This document shows positions 1 to 7,448 of a DNA stretch of 33,686 nt, in pieces. The notes under the pieces are model-generated. The model had not been told where the DNA came from, searched no databases, and was given only the letters and a program-made list of their open reading frames with translations. Source of the stretch: SAR324 cluster bacterium (GTDB lineage Bacteria; SAR324; NAC60-12); the NCBI GenBank assembly GCA_028282505.1, contig JANQHV010000272.1, forward strand, positions 1 through 33,686, written 5' to 3'. Position 1 is the stretch's first letter; every line of letters starts with the position of its first letter. Both the position numbers and the translations under genes were made by a program.

Positions 1-407
1 TCTCAATCATTTCAAAGAGATCCTTCGACAAGCCGCTTCGGCGTACCGTCAGGATGACATATGGTATACTTTTAAACGTAACTTCGTATGAAGGTCGAAG
101 AAGACCACATTGGCCTTATCAAAATAAAACCCGCACACTTCTCACCCTCCATTTTCTACTAAATTTTCTCGTAATGCAGTTGCGAATGAATGGCAGAAAT
201 GCTATTACATCGTAATAGTTTGTAATGAACTCATAGCAAGGGGGGGAATATGATACCTGTTAAGCATACTTGTGGAATTAAGGCTTTGGTGAATTTCAAG
301 ATTGAATTCACCTAGGTTGCGCCAGATTTTTTAGGACTTCCAGGCATTGCGAAGGACGCATAGATCATTATGCAACTGGAGTGATAATCAAATAAAGAAC
401 ACTTTTA
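1..407. other. Noncoding left edge of the window
   Basis: I see no convincing coding region here. The first 60 bases contain a stretch (cttcgacaagc ... caggatgaca) of the kind found in dispersed intergenic repeats, so the contig may end in a repeat. This is an impression from word content; copy number cannot be judged from one window. The rest is AT-rich sequence downstream of the minus-strand acetyltransferase gene, with no clear terminator. Confidence 0.4.
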
Positions 408-890
408 TCAGACTACATCAATATCGAAGTGCAATACGTCTTCTCGAATTCCGAGCTTTGTATATAAATCAATCGCAGGCTCATCGCCCTGGTCCGCTTG
501 GACAAAAATAACATGGGCCCCGCGTCCTACTGCTATTTTTTTAAGTGCTTCGATGAGTGCCGTTGCTATGCCTTGACGGCGATGCTCTGCCACAACAGCT
601 AAATCATAAATATAAATTTCACTACGTTCTTGCTCGAATTTATGAAGCTCATAAGCAACCAAACCTCCTACAACCTCATCTGATTTTAACGCCACAAGTG
701 TAATGAAGTGGTCTTTACTCAGCAGACGGTTTAGATAAGCTGTATTCGGTTGTTTACTACAATATGTTTCCACTTCATTGAAGGCATTGCCAAATAGCCT
801 TAGCAATGATCGCATCATCTCGACATTTTCAGATGAAAGATGCTGTATACTAAATTTGGTTGTTAAACTCATGTAAATCCATGCGCTCAT
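408..890 (-). CDS. AAC(3)-I-like GNAT N-acetyltransferase
   Basis: GNAT-fold acetyltransferase closely resembling the aminoglycoside 3-N-acetyltransferase AAC(3)-I family, which uses acetyl-CoA to acetylate the 3-amino group of gentamicin-type drugs. The C-terminal half carries the family signature: [16 protein letters not shown], then [12 protein letters not shown] (the acetyl-CoA pyrophosphate loop), then VQADxGDxPA and LYTKLGIRE, ending HFDID. The 160-residue length fits the family. The start is uncertain: the ATG at 890 gives six extra residues, while the ATG at 872 (MSLTTKFS) aligns better with family N-termini; neither has a clear Shine-Dalgarno. The next minus-strand gene upstream ends 6 bases before it, so the two may be co-transcribed. 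No integron, transposase or other resistance gene is nearby, so a chromosomal homologue with another natural substrate is quite possible. Family assignment is strong; drug activity is inference. Confidence 0.85.
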   Translation of the reverse strand: MSAWIYMSLTTKFSIQHLSSENVEMMRSLLRLFGNAFNEVETYCSKQPNTAYLNRLLSKDHFITLVALKSDEVVGGLVAYELHKFEQERSEIYIYDLAVVAEHRRQGIATALIEALKKIAVGRGAHVIFVQADQGDEPAIDLYTKLGIREDVLHFDIDVV

Positions 891-896
891 TAACGA

Positions 897-1385
897 TTAT
901 TCGAGTTGCTCTAACTGATCTGAAAGACTCTTATAAAATTTTTCTGTAATAGACTGCTCAATTTCAGCATTGCCAATAATCTTTCCTAATCGCTCCCTTT
1001 CAGAAAGGCTGGCATAAATTCCAATATCGTCATCAAATTGGTTCAGCAGTTCTTTGTCTCTTTGATTGAGTTTTACTTCTACCCCCTGTTTGACGATTTC
1101 TAGTTTTTCATTGATGAATTCATTCAGATAGTCCGCACAAGAAAATGTGTATTTGGCTAAGTAAGAATAGAGTTTTGTTTCTTTTTTAGATTGTATGACT
1201 GTCTTTAGGAAATCTTCTGCTGTTTCTGTCCACAGTATAAAGAGATATTTTCCTTCCTGGTTCTGGTTATCATGGTTACAGGCATAGAGTTGCAGCTTGT
1301 GACCCAGTTGCCGTTTCCACCAGGAAAGCACATCATTCATAACTTCTTTTGTCGTGTTTTTCTCAAACCAAAGATCAAACAACAT
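897..1385 (-). CDS. Hypothetical protein, about 162 aa
   Basis: I do not recognise a family. I place the start at the ATG at 1385 (MLFDLWFEK) because an excellent Shine-Dalgarno, aaggaggag, lies just upstream (1388-1396 on the complementary strand). A longer reading to 1478 adds 31 residues across that ribosome site and is unlikely. The protein is soluble, rich in Lys, Glu and aromatic residues, with no signal peptide or membrane segment. The C-terminal half (ERERLGKIIGNAEIEQSITEKFYKSL) looks helical. It lies directly upstream of the acetyltransferase on the same strand, 6 bases apart, and is probably the first gene of a two-gene unit. Confidence 0.7.
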   Translation of the reverse strand: MLFDLWFEKNTTKEVMNDVLSWWKRQLGHKLQLYACNHDNQNQEGKYLFILWTETAEDFLKTVIQSKKETKLYSYLAKYTFSCADYLNEFINEKLEIVKQGVEVKLNQRDKELLNQFDDDIGIYASLSERERLGKIIGNAEIEQSITEKFYKSLSDQLEQLE

Positions 1386-1939
1386 AACTCCTCCTTCAAG
1401 TCTTTGTGGTGTAGTGCTTTTATTTTGAGATTTCTCACAGAATACCTGTTTGAAACAAAATGAAAAACTGTTTTTCAACAGATAATTTCAAAACAGAGAA
1501 CAAGAAGAACGCTTTTATTTAGATGGTGGTCGTGGTATGTTATTTTGATTTTTGCCTCAGTAAATCGTTAATACCAAGTTGTATTTAAAAAATGACAATT
1601 ATTTTTATCTTCTCACCTTAATCTGTTTCCAAAAAAAGGGAAAGAAATTAAAAGTCATCAAGGTGGCGTGAAACTTTCACATGGACTGAGTACCACAATT
1701 ACAATGAAAGCCTTAGTACAACTAATCAGAAATCAGTATTCAAATTTTTGTTGTGACAGTCTTACTCTTAATCCTAATCTTTAGAAATTGGGGAGTAAGA
1801 TTATGAATTCGTATACTTAATTGTGAATACTTCTACTTAGAAGAGAAATCAGTCTGGATATTGTCAAAAAAATAACGAATTGACAAGAGACGAACCGGAT
1901 ACAAATCAAGGTTCTGAAAAAGAGAGAGTTGAGTGAGGC
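1386..1939. other. Long intergenic stretch with one imperfect hairpin
   Basis: About 550 AT-rich bases with no supported gene. A 10-bp stem with one G-U pair joins 1758-1767 to 1793-1802 (agtcttactc with gagtaagatt), enclosing about 25 bases. There is no T-run after it, so it is not a classical terminator. A 26-codon reading near 1703-1783 has no ribosome site and I do not support it. The stretch holds the 3' flank of the minus-strand tRNA on its right and the leader of the unknown gene on its left. Confidence 0.4.
1388..1396 (-). promoter_or_regulatory. Strong Shine-Dalgarno deciding the start at 1385
   Basis: Read on the minus strand, the bases are aaggaggag followed by tt and ATG. This near-perfect anti-16S match argues for a 162-residue protein rather than the 193-residue reading. 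Confidence 0.75.
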
Positions 1940-2025
1940 TGGTGCCGAAGAAGGGACTCGAACCCTTACGAGCATGGCTCACTGCCCCCTCAAGACAGCG
2001 TGTCTACCAGTTCCACCACTTCGGC
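1940..2025 (-). tRNA. tRNA-Leu (anticodon GAG)
   Basis: Read on the minus strand, the 86 bases begin GCCGAAG and end CTTCGGC plus an encoded CCA, giving a perfect 7-bp acceptor stem. The D-arm is gtggaactggtagacac. The anticodon arm is CTGTC-TTGAGGG-GGCAG, with GAG as anticodon. A long variable arm follows (class II tRNA), then the T-arm ggGTTCGAGTCcc. The arrangement closely parallels E. coli tRNA-Leu(GAG). It decodes CUC and CUU codons. A sigma-70-like promoter lies just upstream. Confidence 0.97.
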
Positions 2026-2039
2026 TTCGTAAAAAGATC

Positions 2040-2068
2040 AAAATAAGGAATTACACCAAGAGTTTCAA
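2040..2068 (-). promoter_or_regulatory. Sigma-70-like promoter of the tRNA-Leu gene
   Basis: On the minus strand, TTGAAA (2063-2068) and TATTTT (2040-2045) are separated by exactly 17 bases. The predicted start falls about 7 bases past the -10 box, a few bases before the mature tRNA 5' end at 2025. Spacing and position fit well; the -10 box is weak. Confidence 0.6.
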
Positions 2069-2184
2069 GTCATTTTCTAAAAATCCATGATGACATTCCA
2101 TTCTTGATATCTAATGGTTGGTGTGATATGGCTGATAGATACAATGCAATGGATCCGATCTGTACACAAATTAGGATGAAATAG

Positions 2185-2535
2185 ATGGCAAATAAATTAG
2201 TTTATAAAGTGATTTTTTTGAATCAAGGAAAGATCTATGAGATTTATGCAAAGCATGTGAACCAAAGCGGGATGTTTGGTTTCATAGAGGTAGAAGGATT
2301 ATTCTTTGGAGAAAGGTCCGAAGTCGTGATAGATCCTGTTGAGGAACGTTTAAAAAATGAATTTTCTGGTGTGGAAAGAACATATATTCCGATCAGTGCC
2401 ATCATTCGCATTGATGAGGTGCCCAAAAGGGGAGTGAATAAGGTCACCCAGATTTCATCGAAAGATAACATCACTCCATTTCCGACATCGAATATATTTG
2501 CACCTGATGGGGATATCAAAAAGCCAAAAAGCTAA
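2185..2535 (+). CDS. DUF1820 family protein
   Basis: 116-residue soluble protein of the DUF1820 family. The family pattern is clear: YKVIFLNQGKIYEIYAKHV at residues 6-24, then GFIEVEGLFFGERSEVVIDP, EERLKNEFSGVERTYIPI and IIRIDEVPKRG, with the usual TPFP near the end. The family is widespread in gammaproteobacteria; its function is not known to me beyond the domain name. A weak aggatg ribosome site precedes the ATG. It is followed on the same strand by fliN (114 bases later), a link I cannot explain. Confidence 0.88.
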   Translation: MANKLVYKVIFLNQGKIYEIYAKHVNQSGMFGFIEVEGLFFGERSEVVIDPVEERLKNEFSGVERTYIPISAIIRIDEVPKRGVNKVTQISSKDNITPFPTSNIFAPDGDIKKPKS

Positions 2536-2648
2536 AAAAGATTTGGTGAATGGATAGGCGCATTGATGGCTTAGAATCTGCAAGAAGAAACATGGACTGG
2601 GATGGTGTATTTGGCACCAAATGCTCAAAATAACAAAGAAGAGGTCTT

Positions 2649-2990
2649 ATGGCTGAATCTAGAACTGATTTACTTGGTGGTGATTCCTATAAAAAGTTCC
2701 TACAACGCGGAGATGAAGAGGACGTTTATCACAATATAAAATTTCTTGAAGATGTCCCGATGATTTTGCATGTTGAAATTGGACGGACAGACATGACCAT
2801 TCGAGATATTTTGAATTTGAAACCAGGCTCTGTGATTCCATTTACGAAAATTGTTGGTGAGCCCATGGATATATTGGTGGCAGACCGCTTGATGGCCCGT
2901 GGCGAAGTGGTTGTGGTCAATGAACGTTATGGTATCCGTATTAGTGAAGTCACCCGTCCTGATGAAAAAATTGGAGATCGACGTGAATAA
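2649..2990 (+). CDS. fliN: FliN-like flagellar motor switch protein
   Basis: 113 residues ending in a SpoA/FliN C-terminal domain: FLEDVPMILHVEIGRTDMTIRDILNLKPGSVIPF (about residues 32-65), then GEPMDILVADRLMARGEVVVVNERYGIRISEV. FliN forms the lower C-ring of the flagellar switch with FliM and binds the export component FliH. The first 30 residues are variable, as usual. Start choice is supported by aagaagagg ending 4 bases before the ATG. The gene is not in a flagellar operon here: its neighbours are a DUF1820 gene and guaA. It may be the genome's only fliN placed elsewhere, or a second copy with an altered role. Confidence 0.9.
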   Translation: MAESRTDLLGGDSYKKFLQRGDEEDVYHNIKFLEDVPMILHVEIGRTDMTIRDILNLKPGSVIPFTKIVGEPMDILVADRLMARGEVVVVNERYGIRISEVTRPDEKIGDRRE

Positions 2991-3041
2991 TGTCTGCAAT
3001 GACACAGGCTTTATTTACAATTCAAATATGATTACCCCCAC

Positions 3042-3069
3042 CGGCCATATGTTTTTCGAAATATGGCCG
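3042..3069. terminator. Hairpin between fliN and guaA, possible terminator
   Basis: A perfect 9-bp stem (cggccatat at 3042-3050, atatggccg at 3061-3069) encloses a 10-base loop. It lies 50 bases after the fliN stop. No T-run follows, so it could end transcription inefficiently or act as an mRNA 3' stabiliser. A second, smaller hairpin (ctcaat-gtg-attgag) sits at 3099-3113. Confidence 0.4.
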
Positions 3070-3151
3070 ATTCCATCATACACTATGATTCAGATTCTCT
3101 CAATGTGATTGAGGACTAACCCCAGTTTGTTATACAGTAAAGGAAATACGA

Positions 3152-4954
3152 ATGTCTCACGATATGATTGCGGTTCTTGATTTTGGCAGTCAGTATGCAC
3201 ACCTCATTGCCAAGCGTTTGCGTCATTTGGGTGTATACACAGAAATTTTTTCGCCAAAATCTGACATTAATGCTCTAAAATCTGCAAAAGGAATTGTCCT
3301 TTCTGGAGGTCCTGCCTCTGTTTTTGCCGAGGATGCTCCAGAATTTAATCAAGAAATCTTTTCAGTCCCTCTCCCAATTCTTGGACTTTGTTATGGTCAT
3401 CAATTGATTGCTCAATACTATGGTGGCAAAATTGAAGATGCAGGGGCAGGGGAATTTGGTAAAGCTCAGTTAGAAATGACAGTCGATTCTCCTCTATGGG
3501 AAGGAGTGCAAGCAGGCACTCAGATATGGATGAGTCATCAAGATAGTGTGACAAAATGTCCTGATGGTTTTCAAGTCATTGGCTCAACATCCAGTTGTTC
3601 CAATATTGCCATGCAGCATCGAAAACGTCCGGTGTATACGTTGCAATTTCATCCAGAGGTACAAGACACGATACAAGGGGCACAAATTTTGGCAAATTTT
3701 GCAAAACGGTGTGGTATTCAGAATGACTGGTCGATGGAAACTTTTGTGCAAGAAACGGTTGAAGAAATGCGAGAAGTTGTTGATCAGAGAAAAGTGCTGA
3801 TGTTTCTCAGTGGTGGCGTGGATTCTTCTGTTGCGTTTGCCTTACTGAATAAAGCATTGGGACCCGATCGTATTTTGGGATTATTCATTGACAATGGATT
3901 TTTGAGGAAAGATGAAGCCACAACTATTTTGGAACGCTATCAGGAATTGGGATTTAACAATGTGCGAGCCTATAATGCCAGTGATCAGTTTTTGCAAACA
4001 GTCGAAGGGTTAGTGGACCCCCAGGAAAAACGCAAGCGTGTTGGGGCCATGTTTGTTGAAGTTCGAAACCATTTTCTTCAGGAACTCAATCTGGTTCCTG
4101 AAGAGTGGATGCTGGGACAGGGTACATTGTATCCTGACATTATTGAGTCTGGTGGATCAGAGCATGCCCACGTGATCAAATCCCATCATAATCGTGTGAA
4201 AGAGATTGAGGATTTGATGGAACAAGGTCATGTTGTGGAGCCTTTGCGGGATTTGTATAAAGATGAAGTCAGAAAAGTTGGGCAGGTTCTGGGATTACCC
4301 GATTCCATTGTATGGCGTCACCCTTTCCCTGGACCAGGGCTTTCCATCAATGTGTTGTGTGCTCATGGCAATGAAAGGTTTGATCGAAATTCGGCGATTC
4401 TTGGGAATTTACGGAACATAGTCAGTCGAAGGGAGTATGACGTGGGTCTGCTGCCGGTCCGTTCTGTAGGAGTACAGGGAGATCAAAGAACTTATACCCA
4501 ACCAGCAGTTTTGATAGGACCACAAGATTGGGAACAGCTGGAACAACTTGCTATCAAAATTACAAATGAAATGAGAGACATCAATAGGGTAATTACGTTG
4601 CTGCTACCCCAAAAGTTACCTGCTTTACATATTGAACAAGGTTACTGTACTAAAGAGCGTCTAGACCTGCTGCGAAAAGCGGATGACTTGATCACTCAGG
4701 CGTGTCGTGACAACAATCTCATGCGTGAGATTTTTCAAATTTTGGTCATTATCCTTCCTCTTTCGGTAAATGGAAATGGTAACTGCATTGTGCTGCGTCC
4801 TGTTTGTTCAGAAGACGTCATGACGGCACAATTTGCTAAAATCGATTGGGAGATTGTGAATACTGTTGCTCAGCAAATTTTTGAAATTCCAGGTATTGAT
4901 GCGGTTTTTTATGATATTACCCATAAACCTCCTGCAACCTTTGGATGGGAATAA
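3152..4954 (+). CDS. guaA: GMP synthase (glutamine-hydrolysing), long form
   Basis: Converts XMP to GMP using ATP and glutamine-derived ammonia, the last step of guanine nucleotide synthesis. The N-terminal class I glutaminase has its nucleophile in LGLCYGHQ (C80) and the His-Glu pair in FHPE (H167, E169). The ATP-pyrophosphatase domain starts with the P-loop SGGVDSS (S220-S226), followed by IKSHHN and RHPFPGPGLSI. At 600 residues it is about 75 longer than typical bacterial enzymes. The extra length is in the dimerisation region: a first copy with LLPVRSVGVQGDQRTY, then NRVITLLLPQ, a linker with LRKADDLI, then a second copy ending KPPATFGWE. This duplicated layout resembles eukaryotic GMPS. 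RBS aaaggaaa precedes the ATG. Confidence 0.97.
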   Translation: MSHDMIAVLDFGSQYAHLIAKRLRHLGVYTEIFSPKSDINALKSAKGIVLSGGPASVFAEDAPEFNQEIFSVPLPILGLCYGHQLIAQYYGGKIEDAGAGEFGKAQLEMTVDSPLWEGVQAGTQIWMSHQDSVTKCPDGFQVIGSTSSCSNIAMQHRKRPVYTLQFHPEVQDTIQGAQILANFAKRCGIQNDWSMETFVQETVEEMREVVDQRKVLMFLSGGVDSSVAFALLNKALGPDRILGLFIDNGFLRKDEATTILERYQELGFNNVRAYNASDQFLQTVEGLVDPQEKRKRVGAMFVEVRNHFLQELNLVPEEWMLGQGTLYPDIIESGGSEHAHVIKSHHNRVKEIEDLMEQGHVVEPLRDLYKDEVRKVGQVLGLPDSIVWRHPFPGPGLSINVLCAHGNERFDRNSAILGNLRNIVSRREYDVGLLPVRSVGVQGDQRTYTQPAVLIGPQDWEQLEQLAIKITNEMRDINRVITLLLPQKLPALHIEQGYCTKERLDLLRKADDLITQACRDNNLMREIFQILVIILPLSVNGNGNCIVLRPVCSEDVMTAQFAKIDWEIVNTVAQQIFEIPGIDAVFYDITHKPPATFGWE

Positions 4955-4962
4955 AAACAATT

Positions 4963-5874
4963 ATGTCTAAATATAAAATTTTGAGTGTAGAGGATGAAGA
5001 TATACTAAGACAGGCATTGGCCATTTTACTGGAAGGTAAAGGCTTTGAAGTAGCAACTGCTGCAAATGGCCAAGAGGCCATAGATCAACTGGAAGAAGGT
5101 TTGCAACCCGATGTACTGCTTGTTGATAATAATATGCCAGTCATGAATGGAATAGGGTTGATCCAGCATTTGAAACAAGATCCCAGGTATGAAAATTTGC
5201 CAGTAGTTTTTCTTTCTGCAATTAATGAAAGTCAAAGTATCATCAATGCACTACAATGTGGTGCCATTGATTATATTACCAAGCCTTATGATCCTGAAGA
5301 TTTGTTTCAGCGTATCAATCGTGCTTTTGAGATCGGCAAAAATTTGCAACTCTCCCAAACACTTCAAACGCAGTATAATAACTTGCAAATCCACTGGGAG
5401 AAACTGGCAGCATTGCCCTATATGGAGCTCCACTTGAACACAGTAGAAGAAGTTGAGCCCATTGCTCACTTTTTTGCCGCCAATTTTTTGGGCAATCTCC
5501 AGCCTCAAATTACCATAGGGCTCATTGAAGCATTGACGAATGCTGTTATTCACGGAAACTATGGAATTTCATCAGAACTGCGGGAAAAAAAAGATGGTTA
5601 CGTATTGATGCAGAAAGAAATTGAACAGCGCCGACAATTGCCAGAATATCAAAATCGAAAAGTTGTTATTATTCGAAAACTGGAATCACAAAGTGTTGAA
5701 TTTCATATTTCTGATGAAGGCAATGGTTTCGATATTACACAAATTGCTGATCCCCGTGTCCCAGAAAATGTGGGAAAAAAGACAGGCAGGGGCATCTTGA
5801 TGATGCAGATTTATTTTGATGAAGTGACATACAACTCCAAAGGAAATGCAGTCACATTACGTAAAGGTTTGTAA
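4963..5874 (+). CDS. Response regulator with C-terminal RsbW-like ATPase
   Basis: About 303 residues. Residues 5-120 are a receiver domain with acidic pair E10-D11, phosphoacceptor D55 in VLLVDNNMP, and the lysine in YITKPYDP. A helical linker leads to a GHKL ATPase of the anti-sigma/serine-kinase type: N-box GLIEALTNAVIHGNYG, then ISDEGNGFD and GRGILMMQIYFDEV. Such fusions phosphorylate or bind an anti-sigma-factor antagonist under receiver control. An upstream ATG at 4945 overlaps the end of guaA; I prefer 4963 (MSKYKILSVED), which starts 8 bases after the guaA stop. It is probably co-transcribed with guaA. No STAS antagonist, phosphatase or sigma factor gene is nearby. Confidence 0.9.
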   Translation: MSKYKILSVEDEDILRQALAILLEGKGFEVATAANGQEAIDQLEEGLQPDVLLVDNNMPVMNGIGLIQHLKQDPRYENLPVVFLSAINESQSIINALQCGAIDYITKPYDPEDLFQRINRAFEIGKNLQLSQTLQTQYNNLQIHWEKLAALPYMELHLNTVEEVEPIAHFFAANFLGNLQPQITIGLIEALTNAVIHGNYGISSELREKKDGYVLMQKEIEQRRQLPEYQNRKVVIIRKLESQSVEFHISDEGNGFDITQIADPRVPENVGKKTGRGILMMQIYFDEVTYNSKGNAVTLRKGL

Positions 5875-6200
5875 GGATTTGTCGTATCCAAATCGTTAAC
5901 GAGAAAATTTGTTTTTTAGCGGTAAGTCTGTTATTGCTTGCCTTACTCAAGAAAAATGATAGTTTTTTAATCCTAGCAAGTTAGTTTTTTGGTCTATTTT
6001 CCAATTATCCATCGCTTAGAGCCTGTTTGGAAAAGATGATTCGTCGTGAAAAATCGATCTCGTTGAGCGGATTTTTGAGAAAATTCAAGGCGAATAGTCA
6101 GCACTGTAACGAAAATTTTCTCAAAACAAACGCCAATAAGGCGGCTTTGCAATAGAATCAGGTTTTTCAAACAGGTTCTCAAACTAGAAGATAAAAAACA
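5875..6200. other. Intergenic region holding the MITE-like element
   Basis: Apart from the element at 6019-6178 there is a small hairpin just after the stop of the ATPase gene (gatttg with caaatc around 5877-5895). A T-rich run (ttgttttttag) lies about 15-25 bases downstream of it, rather far for a standard terminator. No gene is seen. Confidence 0.4.
6019..6178. mobile_element. MITE-like element with terminal inverted repeats
   Basis: The ends match as a 16-bp inverted repeat with two mismatches: gagcctgtttggaaaa at 6019-6034 and the complement of gaacctgtttgaaaaa at 6163-6178. Inside is a perfect 13-bp inverted pair, ttttgagaaaatt (6073-6085) and aattttctcaaaa (6114-6126). The element is about 160 bp with no transposase, typical of a non-autonomous IS derivative. 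I see no clear target-site duplication. A 62-codon minus-strand reading through it is not supported. Confidence 0.55.
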
Positions 6201-6392
6201 ATGAATTTGAACAAAGACGAGTTACTCCAGCAATATAAAACCAATCCTGTCTATAAATATGGTATTATCGGCGCTTTCCTGTTACTAGCTTATATTCTTC
6301 CAGGAGGAATGAATTTGATATTTGCTGTTTTAGGGTTGGGACTGGGTTATTTAGCCTATAATGACCATGTGGATACCGATGAACCTGTGTAA
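6201..6392 (+). CDS. Small membrane protein, 63 aa
   Basis: Short hypothetical protein with a charged N-terminus (NLNKDELLQQYKTNPVYKYG), a central hydrophobic stretch of about 35 residues (IIGAFLLLAYILPGG ... FAVLGLGLGYLAY, residues 22-55) long enough for one or two membrane helices, and an acidic tail DHVDTDEPV. I do not recognise a family. The ribosome site is weak (agaag, then A-rich). It lies immediately downstream of the MITE-like element and is convergent with the VKOR gene. The membrane pattern makes it more credible than a random reading. Confidence 0.55.
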   Translation: MNLNKDELLQQYKTNPVYKYGIIGAFLLLAYILPGGMNLIFAVLGLGLGYLAYNDHVDTDEPV

Positions 6393-6402
6393 TTGATGTG
6401 AT

Positions 6403-6807
6403 TCATCCATACCAGTAGTATCCCAATAGGCAAATCGCCATCATTGCATTAATTAGGTACAGACGAATGCAAATCAGACAGGTCAGACGAAGTTTATAAA
6501 AAAGCAGGTATGCATAATAACAGGAAGCCAGGATAGCAAGCGTGATACCCGTTGAAATCCAGGTCCATGTGACTTGTTCTGCTTGAAACATTTGTAATAG
6601 TTGTCCCAAGATCCCCCCGTAAAATAATGCTGCGATGTAAGCAACAGGAATCTTTCCAATAGAGGCATACTGTGATTGCATGACTTGACCACAAGGATGG
6701 TTTTGTTTAATGAGGGTTTTGTGTCTCATCGTCAACATGAGCGAATTTTGCAGTCCTAAAAGAGCCAGTACTCCAATTCCAATCAAACAAAGGATGGTTG
6801 ATTCCAT
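6403..6807 (-). CDS. VKOR-family membrane thiol oxidoreductase
   Basis: 134-residue, four-helix membrane protein of the vitamin K epoxide reductase family, which in bacteria reoxidises a periplasmic thioredoxin-like partner using quinone, replacing DsbB. Family landmarks: loop HPCGQVMQSQYASIGKIPVAYIAALFYGG with C39 and S45 at the usual six-residue spacing, and the active-site CxxC, CLIC (C110, C113), at the start of the last helix (LYLINAMMAICLLGY). The second loop cysteine, expected about six residues before C39, is absent (region TLIKQN), so the normal two-cysteine relay to the partner is incomplete. No DsbA-like gene is adjacent. Start is the ATG at 6807; the ribosome site is poor. Transcribed away from gcvH. 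Confidence 0.78.
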   Translation of the reverse strand: MESTILCLIGIGVLALLGLQNSLMLTMRHKTLIKQNHPCGQVMQSQYASIGKIPVAYIAALFYGGILGQLLQMFQAEQVTWTWISTGITLAILASCYYAYLLFYKLRLTCLICIRLYLINAMMAICLLGYYWYG

Positions 6808-6909
6808 AAATAGTGGATTTTTTTCTGTTTTTTAGGAAAATGATAAATGATTTTTTAGTGTTTAAATTAGGAAAATGTATAAGAAAACGCAAACTTCTTC
6901 ATCAAAGAA

Positions 6910-6939
6910 TTGACATTTTCACCAAAGGAAGATTATAGG
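6910..6939 (+). promoter_or_regulatory. Sigma-70-like promoter upstream of gcvH
   Basis: TTGACA at 6910-6915 and tatagg at 6934-6939 (spacing 18; ttatag gives 17). The -35 box is consensus. The predicted transcript has a leader of about 90 bases before the gcvH ATG. I do not see the conserved glycine riboswitch core in the leader. Confidence 0.55.
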
Positions 6940-7038
6940 GAATGCATCACCAAGATGGGTGGTTATTAGTTTAATTGATGATAGGTTAATTTGTACTCAT
7001 ATTGTTTGATGATTATTAAGTAAATAAAGGAGAATCGA

Positions 7039-7428
7039 ATGAGTGAAGTTGTCTCTAACTTGTTGTATACAAAAGAGCATGAATGGCTCCGCATTGAAGG
7101 AACAACTGGCGTCGTAGGTATTACCGATCATGCCCAAAATTTGTTAGGGGATATTGTTTATGTAGAGTTTCCCAAGGTGAATGAGGAAGTGGATGCAGGA
7201 GATGAATTTGGCACAATTGAATCAGTAAAAGCTGTATCTCCTTTATTCATGCCCATATCAGGGAAGGTGGTTCGAGTTAATGAAGCACTAGAAAGCGAGC
7301 CTGAAGCAATCAATGATGATTGTTATGGAGATGGTTGGATCATTGCTATCGAACCGTTCAATATGGATGATAAAGAGCTGTTACTCACTTCAGAACAGTA
7401 TGAAACTCACCTGGAAGAAGAAGTTTAG
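7039..7428 (+). CDS. gcvH: Glycine cleavage system H protein
   Basis: Lipoyl carrier of the glycine cleavage complex, shuttling the aminomethyl group between the P, T and L proteins. At 129 residues it is standard length. It begins LYTKEHEWLRIEG and has the lipoylation site K64 in GTIESVKAVSP, followed by SGKVVRVNEAL and the NDDCYGDGWI motif. Start is fixed by aaaggag 6-9 bases before the ATG. The gcvT and gcvP genes are not adjacent, so H is encoded apart from its partners; H may also serve lipoate metabolism. The next gene starts 20 bases downstream. Confidence 0.97.
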   Translation: MSEVVSNLLYTKEHEWLRIEGTTGVVGITDHAQNLLGDIVYVEFPKVNEEVDAGDEFGTIESVKAVSPLFMPISGKVVRVNEALESEPEAINDDCYGDGWIIAIEPFNMDDKELLLTSEQYETHLEEEV

Positions 7429-7448
7429 GCGCAGATGCGTTCAAAAGC

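Noticed and set aside
85-95. taacttcgtat resembling half of a loxP arm
   Set aside because: Only one partial arm, no inverted partner and no recombinase nearby; chance match.
5994-6182. 62-codon minus-strand reading
   Set aside because: Lies across the MITE-like element, no ribosome site, no protein-like composition.
6940-7038. Glycine riboswitch in the gcvH leader
   Set aside because: No conserved glycine aptamer core could be found in the roughly 90-base leader.
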